Shown: positions 13,700-31,038, counted from the stretch's first letter. The stretch: 64,000 nt of DNA from Utricularia gibba (GCA_002189035.1 NEEC01000002.1:6223001-6287000); one strand, 5' to 3'. The notes: generated from the sequence alone by a model not told the origin. Numbers and translations: made by a program.

Positions 13700-14167
13700 C
13701 AGCACACCATATGTTGCTGATACGAGTTGTCCTTTTTTCCTGCAGAGTTGCAGCTCAGAATGGACACGAAGACTTTTGAAGAGAATATAGTGTGAGGAAT
13801 AAGTTGTTTCTGATAGAATCCACACGAAATGAATTCCTTCTGCTGTCATCCACATGAAAAAACTTCACATAGTGTAAAGCATAACCTCCTTTCGTATTAT
13901 GCATGTGAAGCCAGTTACAAACTAGCGAAGAACACGTATGTTGTGTTCAAGAGGAACAACATAAAGAAGAGGTGCAACTCAAAACTTTTGACATATCAAA
14001 CTTCTAGATTTCCTAGGAGCGTTCATGTAAAAAATGTACAGCTCAAGGAACACAACAGAGGCTGTTTGAAGTAAGACTGTTTCGAAGTTACAACAGTCTG
14101 TTGTTATGCTTGGGATGCATCCAGTTCATTTTGTTAGAAAAAAAGAATCCACTTTTGGCATGAAGCT

Positions 14168-16731
14168 TTAGCTGCGGAGCCTGCTCTGAGTTTTTGGTTT
14201 CATTATTGCTTCAGTGAGCCTGTACACCCATCTATCCAGCATGCCTATCACATAAGAAGCCAACATGATGAACAAAGAATAAACTTTCTGAATCCATAGT
14301 CTTTTATCTGGCCTGCACATACCAGTTAATGCGAAAGTGCCACCAAGTACAGCGCACAGGCGTGTAATGAAGTGGAAGAAACTACGACGTTCTTCCTTGA
14401 TGGTGACTGTGATTGGTGACAAGTCATATAGAAAGTACACAGCTGCAAAAAATGAGTGCATCGTTCAATGGCACAGAACTGGAAAGTAAACAATGAAATC
14501 CAGATGCAAAGAGCCTTACCAGGCCATGACTTGGATCCCTTATCTATGGGAGAAAAGTATTCCGAAACTGAGAACTGGTTGGTCGGCAACACTTCCTTTG
14601 AAATATACCTGTATTCAGTAGGAACGATCTGCACCCAAAATGTCAGGAGTAAGATTATGTGAGGAAAACAATGACAAATTTGAACAGTGCATTTCGTTGT
14701 TTCTGCCACCAACAAACAAAAGAGAGCTAGATTCATGGCAGATGTGGAGCAGCAATGGTTCTACAAGCTTGCTTTTAATGAAAGGTTTTATCTTTTAGGT
14801 GGCATTGACATGTTTTTATTCCCATCTTTCCCTGAATAGATTCAAAAATTTAATACCAATGTATTGATAGCTAAAACTGTCGCATGATAGGTGCACAATA
14901 ATGCTCAAATTTTGTAGAAAATACAAGTGCACTACACATTAGAAGGATATCCAAACCTTGATGTAGTACTTGAATGTTCCACTTGCTGCATGCAAAATCC
15001 GGATAGTGTCATCCAGGGGATTATGTAGGCCAGGATACTTGGGTCCAAAGGACAAATCATGGATCATGTGACTAACATTGACATGATAAGATTCATCAAA
15101 GATCTGGAAGAAAATATAAAGTTAATAATACATGAAGTGTTTAATATGGTATCTGAAGAGTAAACCAGTCATATATTTGAATTTTATGTAGATGCTTGAA
15201 GGAAAAAATCAGTTTGCTGTTCGTTCCAAGCTCCAAAATATGATCTCAGTTAAACGTAAGAGGCCAACCCTTTGAGCAACAATAAGATTGAGTCCATGGA
15301 CAGAGACGTGAAAATTTCCAGCAACCCTTTGCACATCCAAAACGCCATATACCTGCAATGAGATTAAGTATTAAAATAACCTCAAGATATGATAACAACC
15401 AGAGCTACTGAGATTATCTACTTCTCATTGCTATTAATGTGCTTCATTTTTATAAGTAATCACAACATGGATGTCCAGCTTCTCAGGGCTTCACGTTCAA
15501 CAACTTACAGGGCAAAAAATGTAGGCATAATAGAGAAAAACATACTCGGCAGCCTTCCGCATTGTCGAATGCATGCTTCACCTTCGTGATCATTTCTTCA
15601 GCTTTGTTGTCCAAAGTAACTTTATGTTTAGACTCTTCATGGTGATCTTCACTGTGATCTGCTCATGATATATAAAGTTTATCACTCATAACAGACAATA
15701 TAAAGGCCTCAATGTGAACTAACCATGTCCGTGATTAGCATGTTCCTGCTCCACAAGATTGGACAAATACTCCGCACCAATGATATGACCATATCTATCT
15801 AAGCGAAGCTACATACAGAAAAAGACTTCACGTTTAGGAAACATGATCAAAATGAAAGAGAATGTATGGAGGGTGGGGGTATGGAAACGGATAGACTAGA
15901 GTGAATTTAGTCCCAAGACAGGAAACATCAATCAAGCCAACTGCATTTCATTAAAACAATGCAGATTATTTGTAATAAAACAACCTTCCATATATTTGTG
16001 TCAAGATCAACTTCATGCTTTCCAGACATATCAATTGCATCAACGCTCAGAACTGCAAGCATCAACATAACGTGAAGGGAAAAAAGAATACAAAAAAGAA
16101 GAAACAAGGAAAGGGAGGAAAAGGAAGTGGACGGAATACAAGTTTTTTAATGAAGAGCAAGTATTACAAAACGACTCACCATCACAAGGCAAAGAAGGGA
16201 AAGTCATGTTTATGTGGATGGGAAGTGTTTCCCCACGGTTAGAATCAACTGCCATCTACATCATTCAGCAACATAACAGATCACAACCAGTCCTTTTCCA
16301 GAAGACAGTAACAAACAAAACAGATCAAAGTAGTCACCTGATGTACAGTGTACGTTGTGAGATAATAAGTCAACTCATGCACGAATAACGTTGCCATGAC
16401 AATCAATCCAACAATCGAAACTGAAATGGAAAAAAGAACGTCTTTGAAGCATTTGATCATCCAGCATCCATTTGGGTTTACAGATAGAAGACTCATTCTT
16501 TGCCGATAAAACATTTTTACTGTACGATTCATTGGTACTAATCACATCCTGGCCTGATGACTGGACATTTACTCATAAGACGCAATGCAACGGATACGAT
16601 AAACATTGAATAAACAGATGATTGATGAGACGCAACACACCGAGGGCACCAGACTTCGTCTTCTGAAGCAAATGATCCTCCGTACGTGGGAATGCGTCAA
16701 TGCTTTTCAGGGCTTGCTTGAAATTACCCAT
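14168..16731 (-). CDS. ERV46/ERGIC3-like ER vesicle transporter, 350 aa
   Basis: Cargo receptor that cycles between ER and Golgi in COPII vesicles. Eleven exons join to 1053 bases: 16731-16641, 16420-16338, 16255-16180, 16052-15985, 15808-15724, 15658-15546, 15352-15269, 15103-14957, 14628-14520, 14442-14323 and 14244-14168. The N-terminus has SIDAFPRTEDHLLQ, then a first membrane segment (SIVGLIVMATLFVHELTYYL). The lumenal part has NMTFPSLPCD, a His-rich stretch (near 15640-15735) and GCRVYGVLDVQRVAGNFHVS. A second membrane segment follows VYFLYDLSPITVTIKEERRS near the C-terminus. There is no thioredoxin domain, which separates it from the fused PDI-ERV46 proteins of plants. The tail ends KPKTQSRLRS. 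The gene converges on the CTR1-like kinase. The ATG at 16731 is chosen because homologues start at this point. Confidence 0.92.
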
Positions 16732-17057
16732 CTTTTTTATCCGATTAATCTTGCTTTCATACACCCCAAATTCCTCCAATCCAAACTGCAAACAAATTAT
16801 CCACGGCTATCCAAATGAAAGCGATATTCAGCCAGAATCTCCCTCCGCATGTACCTTGGAAGGAAAAAACTTTAAAATAGCAATTTTGTTTCTGTTCTTT
16901 TTGGTAGCAGCAGAACTTGGGGGAAAGAACACTCGCCGGCAAATCTCAAGAATTGGGAACCGGTTGAAACACCGGAACGAGATTCAGAAAGCGATGGCCC
17001 TAATTTATACCGTGCGATTTTCTGAAGAAGCAATTGAATTCGGAAGGTTCAAGGGCC

Positions 17058-17172
17058 GGTCAACTCTCCGACCAATCAAAAAATTTATTATATATATATA
17101 ATTTATATTTTGGGAAATATTGTCTGACGCGTGACCATGACCTAGGTCAACTCTCCGACCAATTAAAAATTT
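17058..17172. repeat. Short direct repeat, two copies of about 28 bp
   Basis: The motif beginning GGTCAACTCTCCGACCAAT occurs at 17058-17086 and again at 17145-17172, with one or two differences, 87 bases apart. It lies upstream of the ERV46-like gene in AT-rich spacer. No wider duplication was seen around it. Confidence 0.7.
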
Positions 17173-18200
17173 CAACTGTCCGGACCATCTATTTTTGTGC
17201 AGACAACCATCGGAATCATATTTAAAACTCCACGTAAGCGTTAATTTTGTTTAGTATATTGAAAACTACATTTTTTATAGATATATAATCTAATAATTAT
17301 ATAATTTATAAAATACTTGTATTATTCTTTAATTTATGTATTTTAAAACTTGCTATTTTTCTAATCAAAAGAAATTTAAAATAATATTATTTTAAACACA
17401 CATCTGCAAAAATTACATATTTAAATATACTTTTAATTTTTAATATGTATCATATATTTATATAAAATATTCATTAGTTAAGTTATCATATCAAAAAACT
17501 TATCAACCATTCCAAAAATAAAATATTCATTTGATTGCTTCAGTGACAATTAAAAATCTTATTAGCATTTTGGTCCCTCATCTTGGTGAGTATGAGAATT
17601 TCATACCCCTGTAATTATCATTAATTACTATTTGGTCATTTGATTTGATTCCAATCAAATTTTTAAAAACGGTTTGAGAAAAAAAAAAGGCAGGAATTAT
17701 GTTCAAAATTCAACGAGTCAAATCCTCCGGGAGGAAAGAACACGGATCAGGAATTCATGGCGTTTGTCTCGCTGTAATGAAGGAGCCATAAATGGAAGTG
17801 GTAGTGCAGCCATTATCAACGCCTCTGTTTCAGATCCCGTTATGCCCGACAGTTGACGATTCTGAGTAGACCCTCCTTGGGAGAGAGCTGTACAGGGAAG
17901 CCGCGTGAGTAATAAAAAGTTTGGTGGAAGACGATGCGGTTGTGGGGAAAGAAGGGATACAAATTAGGAAGTAGTTTTTTCGTGGAAATGAATTCGTTTT
18001 GGACTGGTTTGGATGCCACCCACTTTTCCAGCTAATCAGGTTCCTTGGTTGCTGCCGATTGAAAAAGAAAAAGGGTTCTTTGTTTGCCGTTGTTGTGTTC
18101 CTTTAGCTTTCGGAGAGAGCTTTTATCATAGCAAACGGAACCCATTTGCCAAACTTGGCAATTTTTGTGTTTTTCTTCAAATATTTATGCGGCGGTGAAG
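17173..18200. other. Intergenic spacer and probable CIPK 5' region
   Basis: AT-rich DNA to about 17650, then a more balanced sequence that probably holds the promoter and 5' leader of the CIPK8-like gene. No convincing ORF was found. Confidence 0.4.
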
Positions 18201-18287
18201 ACTTCAGAGGGTTGAGTGAGACTGGCACCACTCTTTTTTTCGGATTAAGTTTTCTGGGTTTGGAACGATTGAGTGAAGGAACGAAGG

Positions 18288-21128
<2,841 letters not shown>

Positions 21129-21502
21129 TCATTGCTCAGGTATGCTGCATGAATGAATTGGCCTCATTTTCTGTCTAGAACGAATCATTTCAAGCACACT
21201 TGCCTTCAAAAAAACTATTCCGTTATTGAGGGTTCCTATAATTAATCGTTCCAAAAATCGCACTTTGCATTCTATCAAATAAGAATCAGTTTCGTATTTG
21301 ATATAATTTTTACATAAATAGATTGAAAACAGCTTAATTCTCATGTTTCGGTGCCTAACTATATCAAAAATTTCAAGGTTTTAATGCAACTCCAAGCAGG
21401 GGAAAGAATGGAGAGTTTTGGTAGCCAAACATCAGTTGCAAAGAGTTAAGACTGAAAATCGAAATAGAATGGTGTGTAGTACCGTCGACTCATGATGGGA
21501 GG

Positions 21503-24500
21503 TTACTGGATCTCCCCATCCTCACCAAGTTCACCATCTTCAAGCTCCTCGTTGGCAACAGTTCTCCGAGATGAATGGCGATGATCCCTTTTGTGTCTCT
21601 TGTGAGTACTTTCGGTCTCGGATTCCGGAGAATATGTATGCTGAATGAGACATCATCAGAGGAATCACTCAGGTAGTCTAGAAAGGAGTATTGAAATGCA
21701 ATAGCAAGTACCTTTCTTGACTTTTTACGATCATTGCCATGTCTACGTGACTTCTTGGTTTCTTCTTTGTCATCCTTATCAGAACTAGCATCATCAGTTG
21801 GGCTCTTATGCCGTTTCCTGTGTCTCCTATCTTTCTCCTTGTCTCTCCTTTTGTCATCTCTATGTGAATAACCCTCTATATCTTCCATGTCATCATTTTC
21901 TTCATCATCCTTCCTTGAACTTTCTTTCCCCTTTTCCTTGTCTCTCTGACGATCCCTGTCTTTGTCCCTCTCCTTTCGCTCTTTGTCCTTTTTTTTCTCT
22001 TTCTCCTCCCGGTCCTTATCTTTCTTTACCTGAAAAGTGGGAAAAAAATTCAGGAATAAATGAGGAATTAGTGCTGCAACTACAGAGAATAAAACATTTG
22101 GTATGGCTGTCGCCAAGGAAAAAACAAGTGAATTTATTTTATGCAACACAAAGGCTTTCACTGAACACCAGCTTGTTTTTTTTTTTTTCTTGATTTTCTC
22201 TGTCAACATGGCATCAAAACAAGGCAGTAACCTACCGTAGAAACAAAAAACATTTCATGAACATCAAACAAGCAAGTATGTTTCACAGGGAATGAACAGC
22301 TGATAGATGGGAAATAGTCAAAGAGATATTACCCTTTCATCATCTCTTTTACGCTCCTTTTCCTTCAGCTTTTCTTGCATGCGAGACACATAATCATCAA
22401 ATATCTCCTTGCAATAACTTTCTTCACCAATGTCCCTGAAAAATTTAGGACATTACAACACCGACTTTCAACATGATGGAAAGGATCAATGATAAGAAAA
22501 AAAAAAATCATGAACAACATGAGATTCATGTATTTCCCAGTTGAAGAGAGATTTACCTGTATTCAGAACTGTTCTCCACAAGTTGCTTGCTCTCCTCCCA
22601 GGTAGATAGTGCATTACTTTCCTAGTGTTGTTGCCATTAGAGGATAAGAAAAATCCAGCAACAAAAAAGAAAAAGGAACCAGCTATGCATGACAGTACTA
22701 GAAACCTTGGTGCTGGCCAGTAAGTCAGTGAAGTCCTTAACCAAATGTTTCCACTTCTTAGCCTCCTTCTCTTCTTTTTCCCTTGCCCTATCAATCAGAT
22801 TTTCGTACACCAGCTGAAATTTCACAAATTTTAGCTGACTGACAAGCATTGCTGCAAAGCTTGTTATAAAAAAAAAGCTAACAAATGAACCGGGGAGTGT
22901 AAAAACTTCTACAAGGAAAATAACACGAAGATGATGGGGGTCAAGAAAATGGCTGTAGTAGATACCTTGAGATTAGTATCAGATATTGAAGCAGAGCTAA
23001 TGATCTCCTTGAGAGAGGACTTCAGTTCTTCAAAAGCCAACGTTGACTCAAGAATAATCTTGGAGTTCGCATTCCAAGAAGACATAGGATTATGAATAAG
23101 CGTATTTTCGTGGATTAAAGCGTGCAACAAACAAATTAAAATTTACCTTTTCTTGTTTCAAAACATCTTTTATGAGAGCCTTGTCTTCCTCATACTGCCC
23201 AACGGACAAAGGTTATCATCAGGATAGGCACATAATCTCTTCTGAATCTAGTTCAAGGAAATACCATTGTGGAAAAGAAGAATTGCATTGGAGGGCAGAA
23301 AAAAATCAAAGACAAATTAGCTTCATGTTTAAGAGAACTATCTCAATAACACAGTTTCATTCAAGCACAACTATAATTCTAGCAAGCTAATAACTGAAAC
23401 ACAGATTCAAACATTAATAACATCAAGGTTTAGGAAAAGGGTACCTTTCTCTCCAATTCTTCTGCAACATCCTCAAACAAATCCTTGGGGGTGGAACCCG
23501 AAATGTTTGATGAAACTGCCTTATAGGCCTCAGAGTCCTTTACCTACAAAATGAATAAACCGCATCCCTAAGCACAATGTCAAATATAATTGATTATCGT
23601 AAATGAAATTCCTTGATTAAGGGGAGTTTCAGGATGGAGACCTACTTGTTGACAGTAGTCTCGCCAAATAGTTTTAGCAGTAAGAGTGCCTGCAACAATA
23701 TGCTCATCCAGCATCTGGCGGAACAAATCACGGTTTTTACGCTCAATTCGCCTCAGGTGATCCTTCATACAATTAGACAGAAAAGCCAGTAAGAATCAGT
23801 GGGAAGAAAACTATCAAAAGAAGCAACAAACAATTAATACCTTTTGTCTCTTCCTCTGCTCCTCCTCCTCCTTCTCTAAATCACGAATATAGTCCTAAAA
23901 GCACAAGGCAAGTATGAACAAACCAACTTCCATTTGAGGAGGAAAACGGACATGACAACAGCAGGAATCCAAGATCAAAAAAGGGATGGAATCGAATGAA
24001 AAATTAGTGCACAGGTGTAAATAATATGGGTCAAGCAACTAGGCATGCTGTACAACCTGAAAAATATCTAGCCGATCAATTTTATCAAGGCGTCTACTTC
24101 TTTCGTCGTCTTCAAGAAGATCTTGGATCTTCTGCCATGGGCTATCCACCTAAAAGTAAAAAAAAAAAGAGAGAGGAATACCTTGGAGGAATATAAAGCA
24201 TGGCAACAATGAACAAACTAAAGACATTGGAGGAATACCTTGATGAAGTCACATGACTCAAGATATTTTCTGAACTCATTCCTGTTGTGTCTATACTCCT
24301 CCTGGGCCTTCACCTTTTCCTGACTCATCCAAAAGAGAGGCAGGCGTAGCACCAAAGAATTAAAGCGCAGGAGAGTCATTATAGGTGCTAACTTGCTGGT
24401 AAACGATTACACGATACAACAAAGTTAATAATCATTCCTTATTACAGAGAAAACATCATCCTACCATCTTCTGAAGGTCCACCAAATAGTTTCGGTATAA

Positions 24501-27500
24501 ATCTTCACGATCCACTTCAAGCTCAACAGCTTTGAATCTTGTATCATCTTCAAACATTGTCACAGCTTTGCTGAAAAATCATAAAAATAACAAGAGCTTT
24601 ACATGGAATTACAGATATATGAGCATGAACTTGGAAGAAGTAAGAAAACCTCCAACGGGTTGAAGATGTGAGCTCTTTAGATTCCTACACAAAAAAAGAT
24701 GGGGGAGACGGAGTAAGCAAACAGCAGTAAAGAGCGACAATATTCTTCTCTTGAAAACAGGGCAATAGAACCCAAATATTAAATACACAAATTGGCCAAA
24801 CAAAATCACAAGGTGTGGTGAGTGCAACAGAGCGACAAATTTTTTTAAAATTAACTATCCCAAGACATAACATAGAAAGATCTTCATCCTTACTTCCAGC
24901 ATCTTCATGAAGTCTTCCTTTGCTTTTCTTTGTTTGAGGCGCCTCTCCTCCCCCTCCACTTTTTTTCTTTGCATTATATACTACAATATACGAATCATCA
25001 GGTTATCTTAGGATCATAAATCTCTAGTAATCCAAAAATCTGTTAGAAATAAATTGAAGCATGCAACTACCTCATTAAATGCCTGCTTTTTTTCACCAAG
25101 GGTCTTGAGGGCACCATATCTCTTGTCAGTGATAATAACTCGCATGGCCTAAATTTGAGTGAAAACATTAAGACTTAACCATTTCAATGAAATTCTGTAA
25201 GAAGACCAAGAATACTTCTTCACCTGATCCCAGGACCAATCAGCTCCAACATTTGCAGAGTCCAACAAGGTTTTGAAGACATTTTTTGCCTCCTAAAAAG
25301 ACAAGGCATAAAATTTTATACTCCATTAACTATGTCCATGAACTTTAATGGGAATGATAGTAGAAAGTATGCCCATTTTACAGACAAACAAGCATAAAAA
25401 AGGAGGAAAACATATGAGTCACTTAAAACACCCACCTGCTTGGTGGCATATGTTATGGGTTCATCATCCATAGTTTTCTCCTCTTCCATGGGATTACGAG
25501 GTTTCCCATCCTAAAGGCTCAAATACATTTGTTACTATCTTGCAGTCTAATTAAAAGCGATTAAAAAAATAAGTTCTATGATTTTGCATCAGGAAAACTG
25601 AACATTAAAAATCAGGTGTAGTCAATGAAATCAGGATTTATTAACAAAAAATTGAAAAAGAAAAAAGTGAAAAGGTTTGAAAAGATGTGCTATGACAAAA
25701 TAAACGTGTTATCAGAGAAAGATCGGATTCATTGCAGGATTAACACCTGCAATCACGAAGGAACATCAATAAATAATTCATACCTCAATATCTTGGGTGG
25801 AAGCTTCTTCAAGGTTACTTGTAACAATCGGTACTTTGTTACTGGTCCTGAAATAGCGTCCATCAGTGAAGATGAAAGAAATAGTTCCACATGTCAATAT
25901 AGGTACCGTACAATGTTGCAGAATTGGCACTTGACATTATGGTTGGAACAACTGTACTTCCAGAGTTTTCAGAATTAGACAAATCCTCAATTCTTTCCAC
26001 AGAGGCAGCTACAGATGGACTTATTGCCACAGCCCGGTTTCCATGAAAAGCTGGCTCAGAGTCCTTCAAAGTGGAAGTACCGGTATCAGAAATAGTCTGT
26101 CCAAGACTTGTCCTGACTACAGATGGTGCAGAAGACGCATTGAAGACCAGTGGAGTAGATGAGTTTTCACTAGAACTGCCGTCAGCTGCGGTAGGGTGGG
26201 GAGATTTGGTTTTAATGTGAGGCTGCCCTCCCTCAGCCATAACCTTTTCAGCTAGTTCACGGGCCAACTGAGTCACATTTACCCCACCTTAGTATAATTA
26301 TATGTTTATCCGACATAAGAGTGTTAAAGAAAAACCTTTAAATCTTCAGGTATTGTCCATTTAGATTGCTTTGTCTCCTTGTTATAATAATACCTGCAGT
26401 GTTCATTGTAACAAACGAGCAACAGTCATGGTTAATCGAGGGTTCTTGTGGGAAAAAGTCAAATTGTCCACTCAAGAATGTGAGCTTACTTTTTACCCTC
26501 AGGTGTTGTAAATTCTTTCCAAACTGTGGACGCATCAGCTTTCTGCCAAAAGCATATACAGATTCTTAAATGTTTTTAATTACCACACAAGCACAAGATC
26601 AATAAATTTTAAATGGCTAACAAAATATGACATTCTCAGAATTCCCAACACAGTAAAATATGCTGGGAAAAGCATATTGAGTGATCGCAGGCTTATTTTG
26701 TTAAACCATTCATCTTGGAAATTTTAAGAAGTTATTGTTCCGTAGAAATCTTGTAAGAGATACAGCACTATAGATTCATTTTGATGTTCAAGATGATGAC
26801 AATATGAACATCAGTATCTGCAGATGATTAATCTTGCCACACTGGACCACAATTTCCTAAATATGAAAAAAAACGTTGACATGTGCCTACCCTATGCCCT
26901 TTCCTCACTCTCATCAATAAAAATCTAAATTTTGCAGCAAAAAAATTAATCTTTTCAAAATGATTTATTTGGTATCCACAACAAACGGCAGCATGTTCTT
27001 CATACAAATGATACTAAAATCAAGAGCACTCTGAATTTTATAAGGCAAGCATCATATGTTCTTAAAAAATCACTATGAGTTAAAAAAAAAAATCAACCAA
27101 ACATCCCCAAAAGGCATTTATATGAGTTAAAAAAAAAAACTACAAACATCTCCACACGTCATTTATGGTAGGTATATGTGGTCACAGGCTCATTAGCAGC
27201 ATAGCTGGAGAGCAGAAGAGCGTTAATGTCCACGCATTCTCAAAAAATAGAATTTAATTGTGCAGAAATGGACATTTTAAATAACATGCCTTTGCAGACA
27301 CAACATAATCAACAGATCATCTGTTGAATCGAATAGACAAAAAAATTCATCGATCATCTAAGAGGAAGTGAAACGAAATTAAATGGCTAGATTACATGCA
27401 AATTAACAACATAGTGTTGCCTGGTCTGAGAAAGTGAAACCGCCTTCAAAGCGAGGACAAAGACCAGTCGTTATATTCCCATCACTTGCCATGACATCTA

Positions 27501-29515
27501 CAAACCAGTGCAGTAATTTACAAATAAAAGCTAGGAGACACAAACCAATCTTCAACAACTTGAACATCCATGGGCTTTGAATACTCACAACATAAAACAA
27601 AACTTGATATATGCATGAACAAGATGACATTGAGCAGATATCATGCACAATGTATATCAGTACCATCCACTCACCTCCAAAGGCGTCATCAGCTCCAGGG
27701 GCTTTTCCCAACTAGATATTTTTGTTACCTTGTTGAAGTAATATCTAGACATTGCATACAAAAAGAGTAAAGGTAAAGAACCACTTTTAACGAGGGACTG
27801 CTTTTAGACACATGTGCAATCCACTGAGAGATACTAGATGAAGATAAATGTCCAATATGATGAAGGATACACCAAAAGTAAATTCCTGTTGTAAAAAAAT
27901 TAAAGCTATGCAATAAAGGCTCAAAATCATAGAAAATAAATCACCTTCTTCCATCTGCAGCTTCATACTCTTGCCAATCTGACACAGCCTGCTCTGATAT
28001 GTTGGATCCATTGGCAGTCTTCAAATGAAACAGAGTCCGAATAGGAGCATAAGTTATCAGCAACAAGGAAGACAAATATATGATCACGTAAAGTTGTAAC
28101 AGATTACTTCTGATAAATAAGAGGTTAGACAGGAGCAATAACTTGAGGCATTTCTCAGTAACAAAAAGATAGCAGCTCAACAACACCCACACTTTCAATG
28201 TTAATGATAAAACTACCACCTAAGAAAGGTGCAGGGAAATTACACCAAAATCTATAAAACTTGAAACAGGATGAGAAAAGACCAATCTTACCACTATAGC
28301 TCCTGAAGTGGGCAAGGTTTGCTGTGATGGTACAACAGAAGGTGTACTTAGAGTTGACTGCATCAACGGTTGAACTCCATTAGACGCAGCATGGACAGAC
28401 AAAGGATATGAAGGCACCGGGGCATTGCCAGATGGCATTCCAACAGAAGGCATAGAATACTGAAAAGAAGCCAGGACGTCAACTCACAACCGGGAGAATG
28501 TAGGAAGTTCTCACCAGATTATTACCGTGTATGGAGCAGACTGAGGCTGTTGAATATTTGATGTAATGGGTGCACTTGCTTGAGGATAAAAAGATGGTGA
28601 TGCGTGTCCAGGTTGTGAGTGTGTAATAAATTGTTGCATAGGCTGAGAAAAAGTTGGAGGTTGAATTTGACTGGGAGAAATACCAATAGGTTGAGACTGG
28701 CCTGTGGAAATGAACTGCTGAGGAAATGCTTGACCTTGTGGAGCTTGTACAGCAGGACGGAACTGTGGAATTTTAAAGGCAAGAGCCATATAATACATGA
28801 ATCGATTTTTAGGAGAAAACATCGCCAAAAAAATTGCATGCTAGAGTACCTGCATAGGATAAGGAGGAAATAAACCTTGTGTAGCCACAGATCCAGGTGC
28901 AGGATGAGGCCATAGTGGCTGTAACCAGTAATGAGTTCTATCAAAATACACTCAAACATGAAGGAAAAATGAAAAAATTAAATTGCACTAGCTGGAATAA
29001 CATCAAAATGCCCTGTTCTGAAACCAAATTTATGAAATGATTCAGAAAAGATTCTGTGACGATATATTTATGAACTAAATATAATCAGATTCAATAATTA
29101 TTAAAATGTTTTGAAGCAGCAATAAATAATGAGATTAAATGGAAGATTATCAAACACAAACTCAGCATCATAGATGTACTCACAAAACACTATCTTAATT
29201 ATTAAATTTCATCATTCGCATCGTCTCCAAATTCATATCACTCTTCATAATTTCTTTGAAAACTTGAAACAACAGAACAGGCCCAAAATGAGGAGGCTAA
29301 AGCTGGATAAGACATACCCCGAGTCAAAAAAAAAAAAAATTCTGCCCAAACACATTATCAAAATATCAAGCCTTATATGATGCACTTGAGATGTCCCAAA
29401 CAATTAACAAATTGCATTCCTAGAAAAATGATTTTCTCTTTACATTGCAATACAAGACGCTTGACAATTGCAGGATCCATACCTGAGAACCGGAAGGCGG
29501 AGGATTACTTGCCAT
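21503..29515 (-). CDS. PRP40: Pre-mRNA-processing protein PRP40 homologue (WW and FF domains)
   Basis: U1 snRNP-associated splicing factor that bridges 5' splice site and branch point and binds the RNA polymerase II tail. The ATG at 29515 opens [12 protein letters not shown] Gln/Pro-rich N-terminus follows (28918-28230). Two WW domains are seen: [32 protein letters not shown] (about 27990-27690) and [13 protein letters not shown] plus [19 protein letters not shown] (about 26535-26340). FF-domain exons run from about 25480 to 22380, for example [24 protein letters not shown] and NWEDSKQLV-type blocks. The C-terminus is Lys/Arg/Glu/Asp-rich ([20 protein letters not shown]) and ends [14 protein letters not shown] at 21503. 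The exon joins I checked at the N-terminus and both WW domains are in phase. The 5' leader has a spliced upstream ORF (29550-29827). Confidence 0.92.
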
Positions 29516-29549
29516 ACCAATACGTGTTTTAATTTCAGCAAGAAACGCG

Positions 29550-29827
29550 TCATAACCAATGAAACAAAACCCTGAAATAAAAAATAAAAAAAATAACGTA
29601 AACAAACAAGAAATAAGCTCTACACACATTGCATAACCTACCAAGGCACAACTACATTATTTTCCTAAAATTATGACATTCTAGCGATGTAATTCACTGA
29701 AATACCATGAAATCCAATACCTGATTTCAACGAGACGCGATCCGCAACCCAAATCAAGCAGAAATTTCATGCGATCGACATAAGCCCTAAGATTGGGGAA
29801 ATTGAACCGATTGATGATTTGGGCCAT
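29550..29827 (-). other. Spliced upstream ORF in the PRP40 5' leader, 42 codons
   Basis: An ATG at 29827 opens MAQIINRFNFPNLRAYVDRM and runs through a probable intron (29572-29720, GT-AG) to a TGA at 29552-29550, just before the PRP40 ATG at 29515. After splicing it is out of frame with PRP40, so it would act as an upstream ORF. The splice junction is inferred from consensus and from the open frame. Confidence 0.4.
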
Positions 29828-29879
29828 TGGTCAACTGTATTTTGAGCTTGTATGCAGTGAAGGCCCGACCCAATCCTTG

Positions 29880-31038
29880 TTGCAACAATCTGTGAAAGGG
29901 CTAGGGGTTGAAGTCAGGCCCTAAAAAGATTGTAGTCTATCTTCCACCGCTTAGTGGATTTAAAAATATTGATATATTTAATAAGCATTTTTATACATGA
30001 TTATTATAAAATTATTTTGTAAACATAATAAATTATTTTTATGATTAAATTATATATTTATTAATACATTAATTATCTTATTTTATAAAAATAACATATA
30101 TTGTAAATTCAAACATCATAATTAATTCTCAAAACTATACAATCAAAATTCTAAGGGTGTGTTTGTTACCTAAAGTATTTGGTTCATGGATAAATCAAAT
30201 ACCACATTTGATACATGGTATGAGAAGTAATGGGATATAATAAATTGATATTTAAAATATAAACTTTATAATATTTAAATATAATATTTTATCCCATAAA
30301 ATATATGAGACGATTATACCTTTTATTTTTAATATAAAATTACTTTATTGAACACATAATTACTCATCGATTTTTTCTTGTCATATTTATGTATAAAGTT
30401 TTAATTCTATATAAGTATAATTATATCTTTTCAATTAAATATACATTCATCTCATCTTTTTCTGTCTTATACAACCAAATAAATTGCTATATTTAAATTT
30501 TAATTAATTTCAATAATTTTTAAAATTAATCATAGAATCTGAATTTTTAATTTACTGTAAAACGACTAAAGATTAAAATCTTTAAAAATTAAATAGAATT
30601 ATTTCAATAAATTATTAAAACAGTAGGTGAGGAGTACTTAATTACAAACTTTCATATTTGGGTTGATGACCATACCAATCCACAGCACAAATAAGCTGTG
30701 AACTTGGAGATGGCTGAGCTCAATGATGAATTGAAATTTTAATAGTCAATCAATAGACTGATTATTATTAGAACAATTAATTAAAAATAAAAATATAATA
30801 ATGAATTATATAAAAAATTATGAATTATTATTAATCAATTAATTCTAATCTTTTATTATAATTTATATTTTATATATACTTAAATTTCACAAGTATAACA
30901 GATGAAAATGCCTGTGTATCCCATCTTCATTAGTTACATAGCAATGCAGCATTCATGTTTCATGGCAAAAGCCATTTAAAATAGTGAAGCCAAATTTCAT
31001 AAAACTGGCATAAGAGTGAAGAAGCACCATGGACCACT
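29880..31038. other. AT-rich intergenic DNA with a possible MITE remnant
   Basis: Spacer between the PRP40 leader and the GRF 3' end. At about 30153 the sequence AAGGGTGTGTTTGTTACCT resembles the ends of common plant MITEs, and TACAACCAAATAAATT at about 30470 could be a weak inverted partner. I could not fix element borders or a target duplication. Nothing coding was seen. Confidence 0.25.

Noticed and set aside
13692..13795. Alternative C-terminal exon for the CTR1-like kinase (acceptor at 13745)
   Set aside because: The intron would be only 54 bases with a weak donor. The stop at 13699 after LIQMNGQ fits the family end better.
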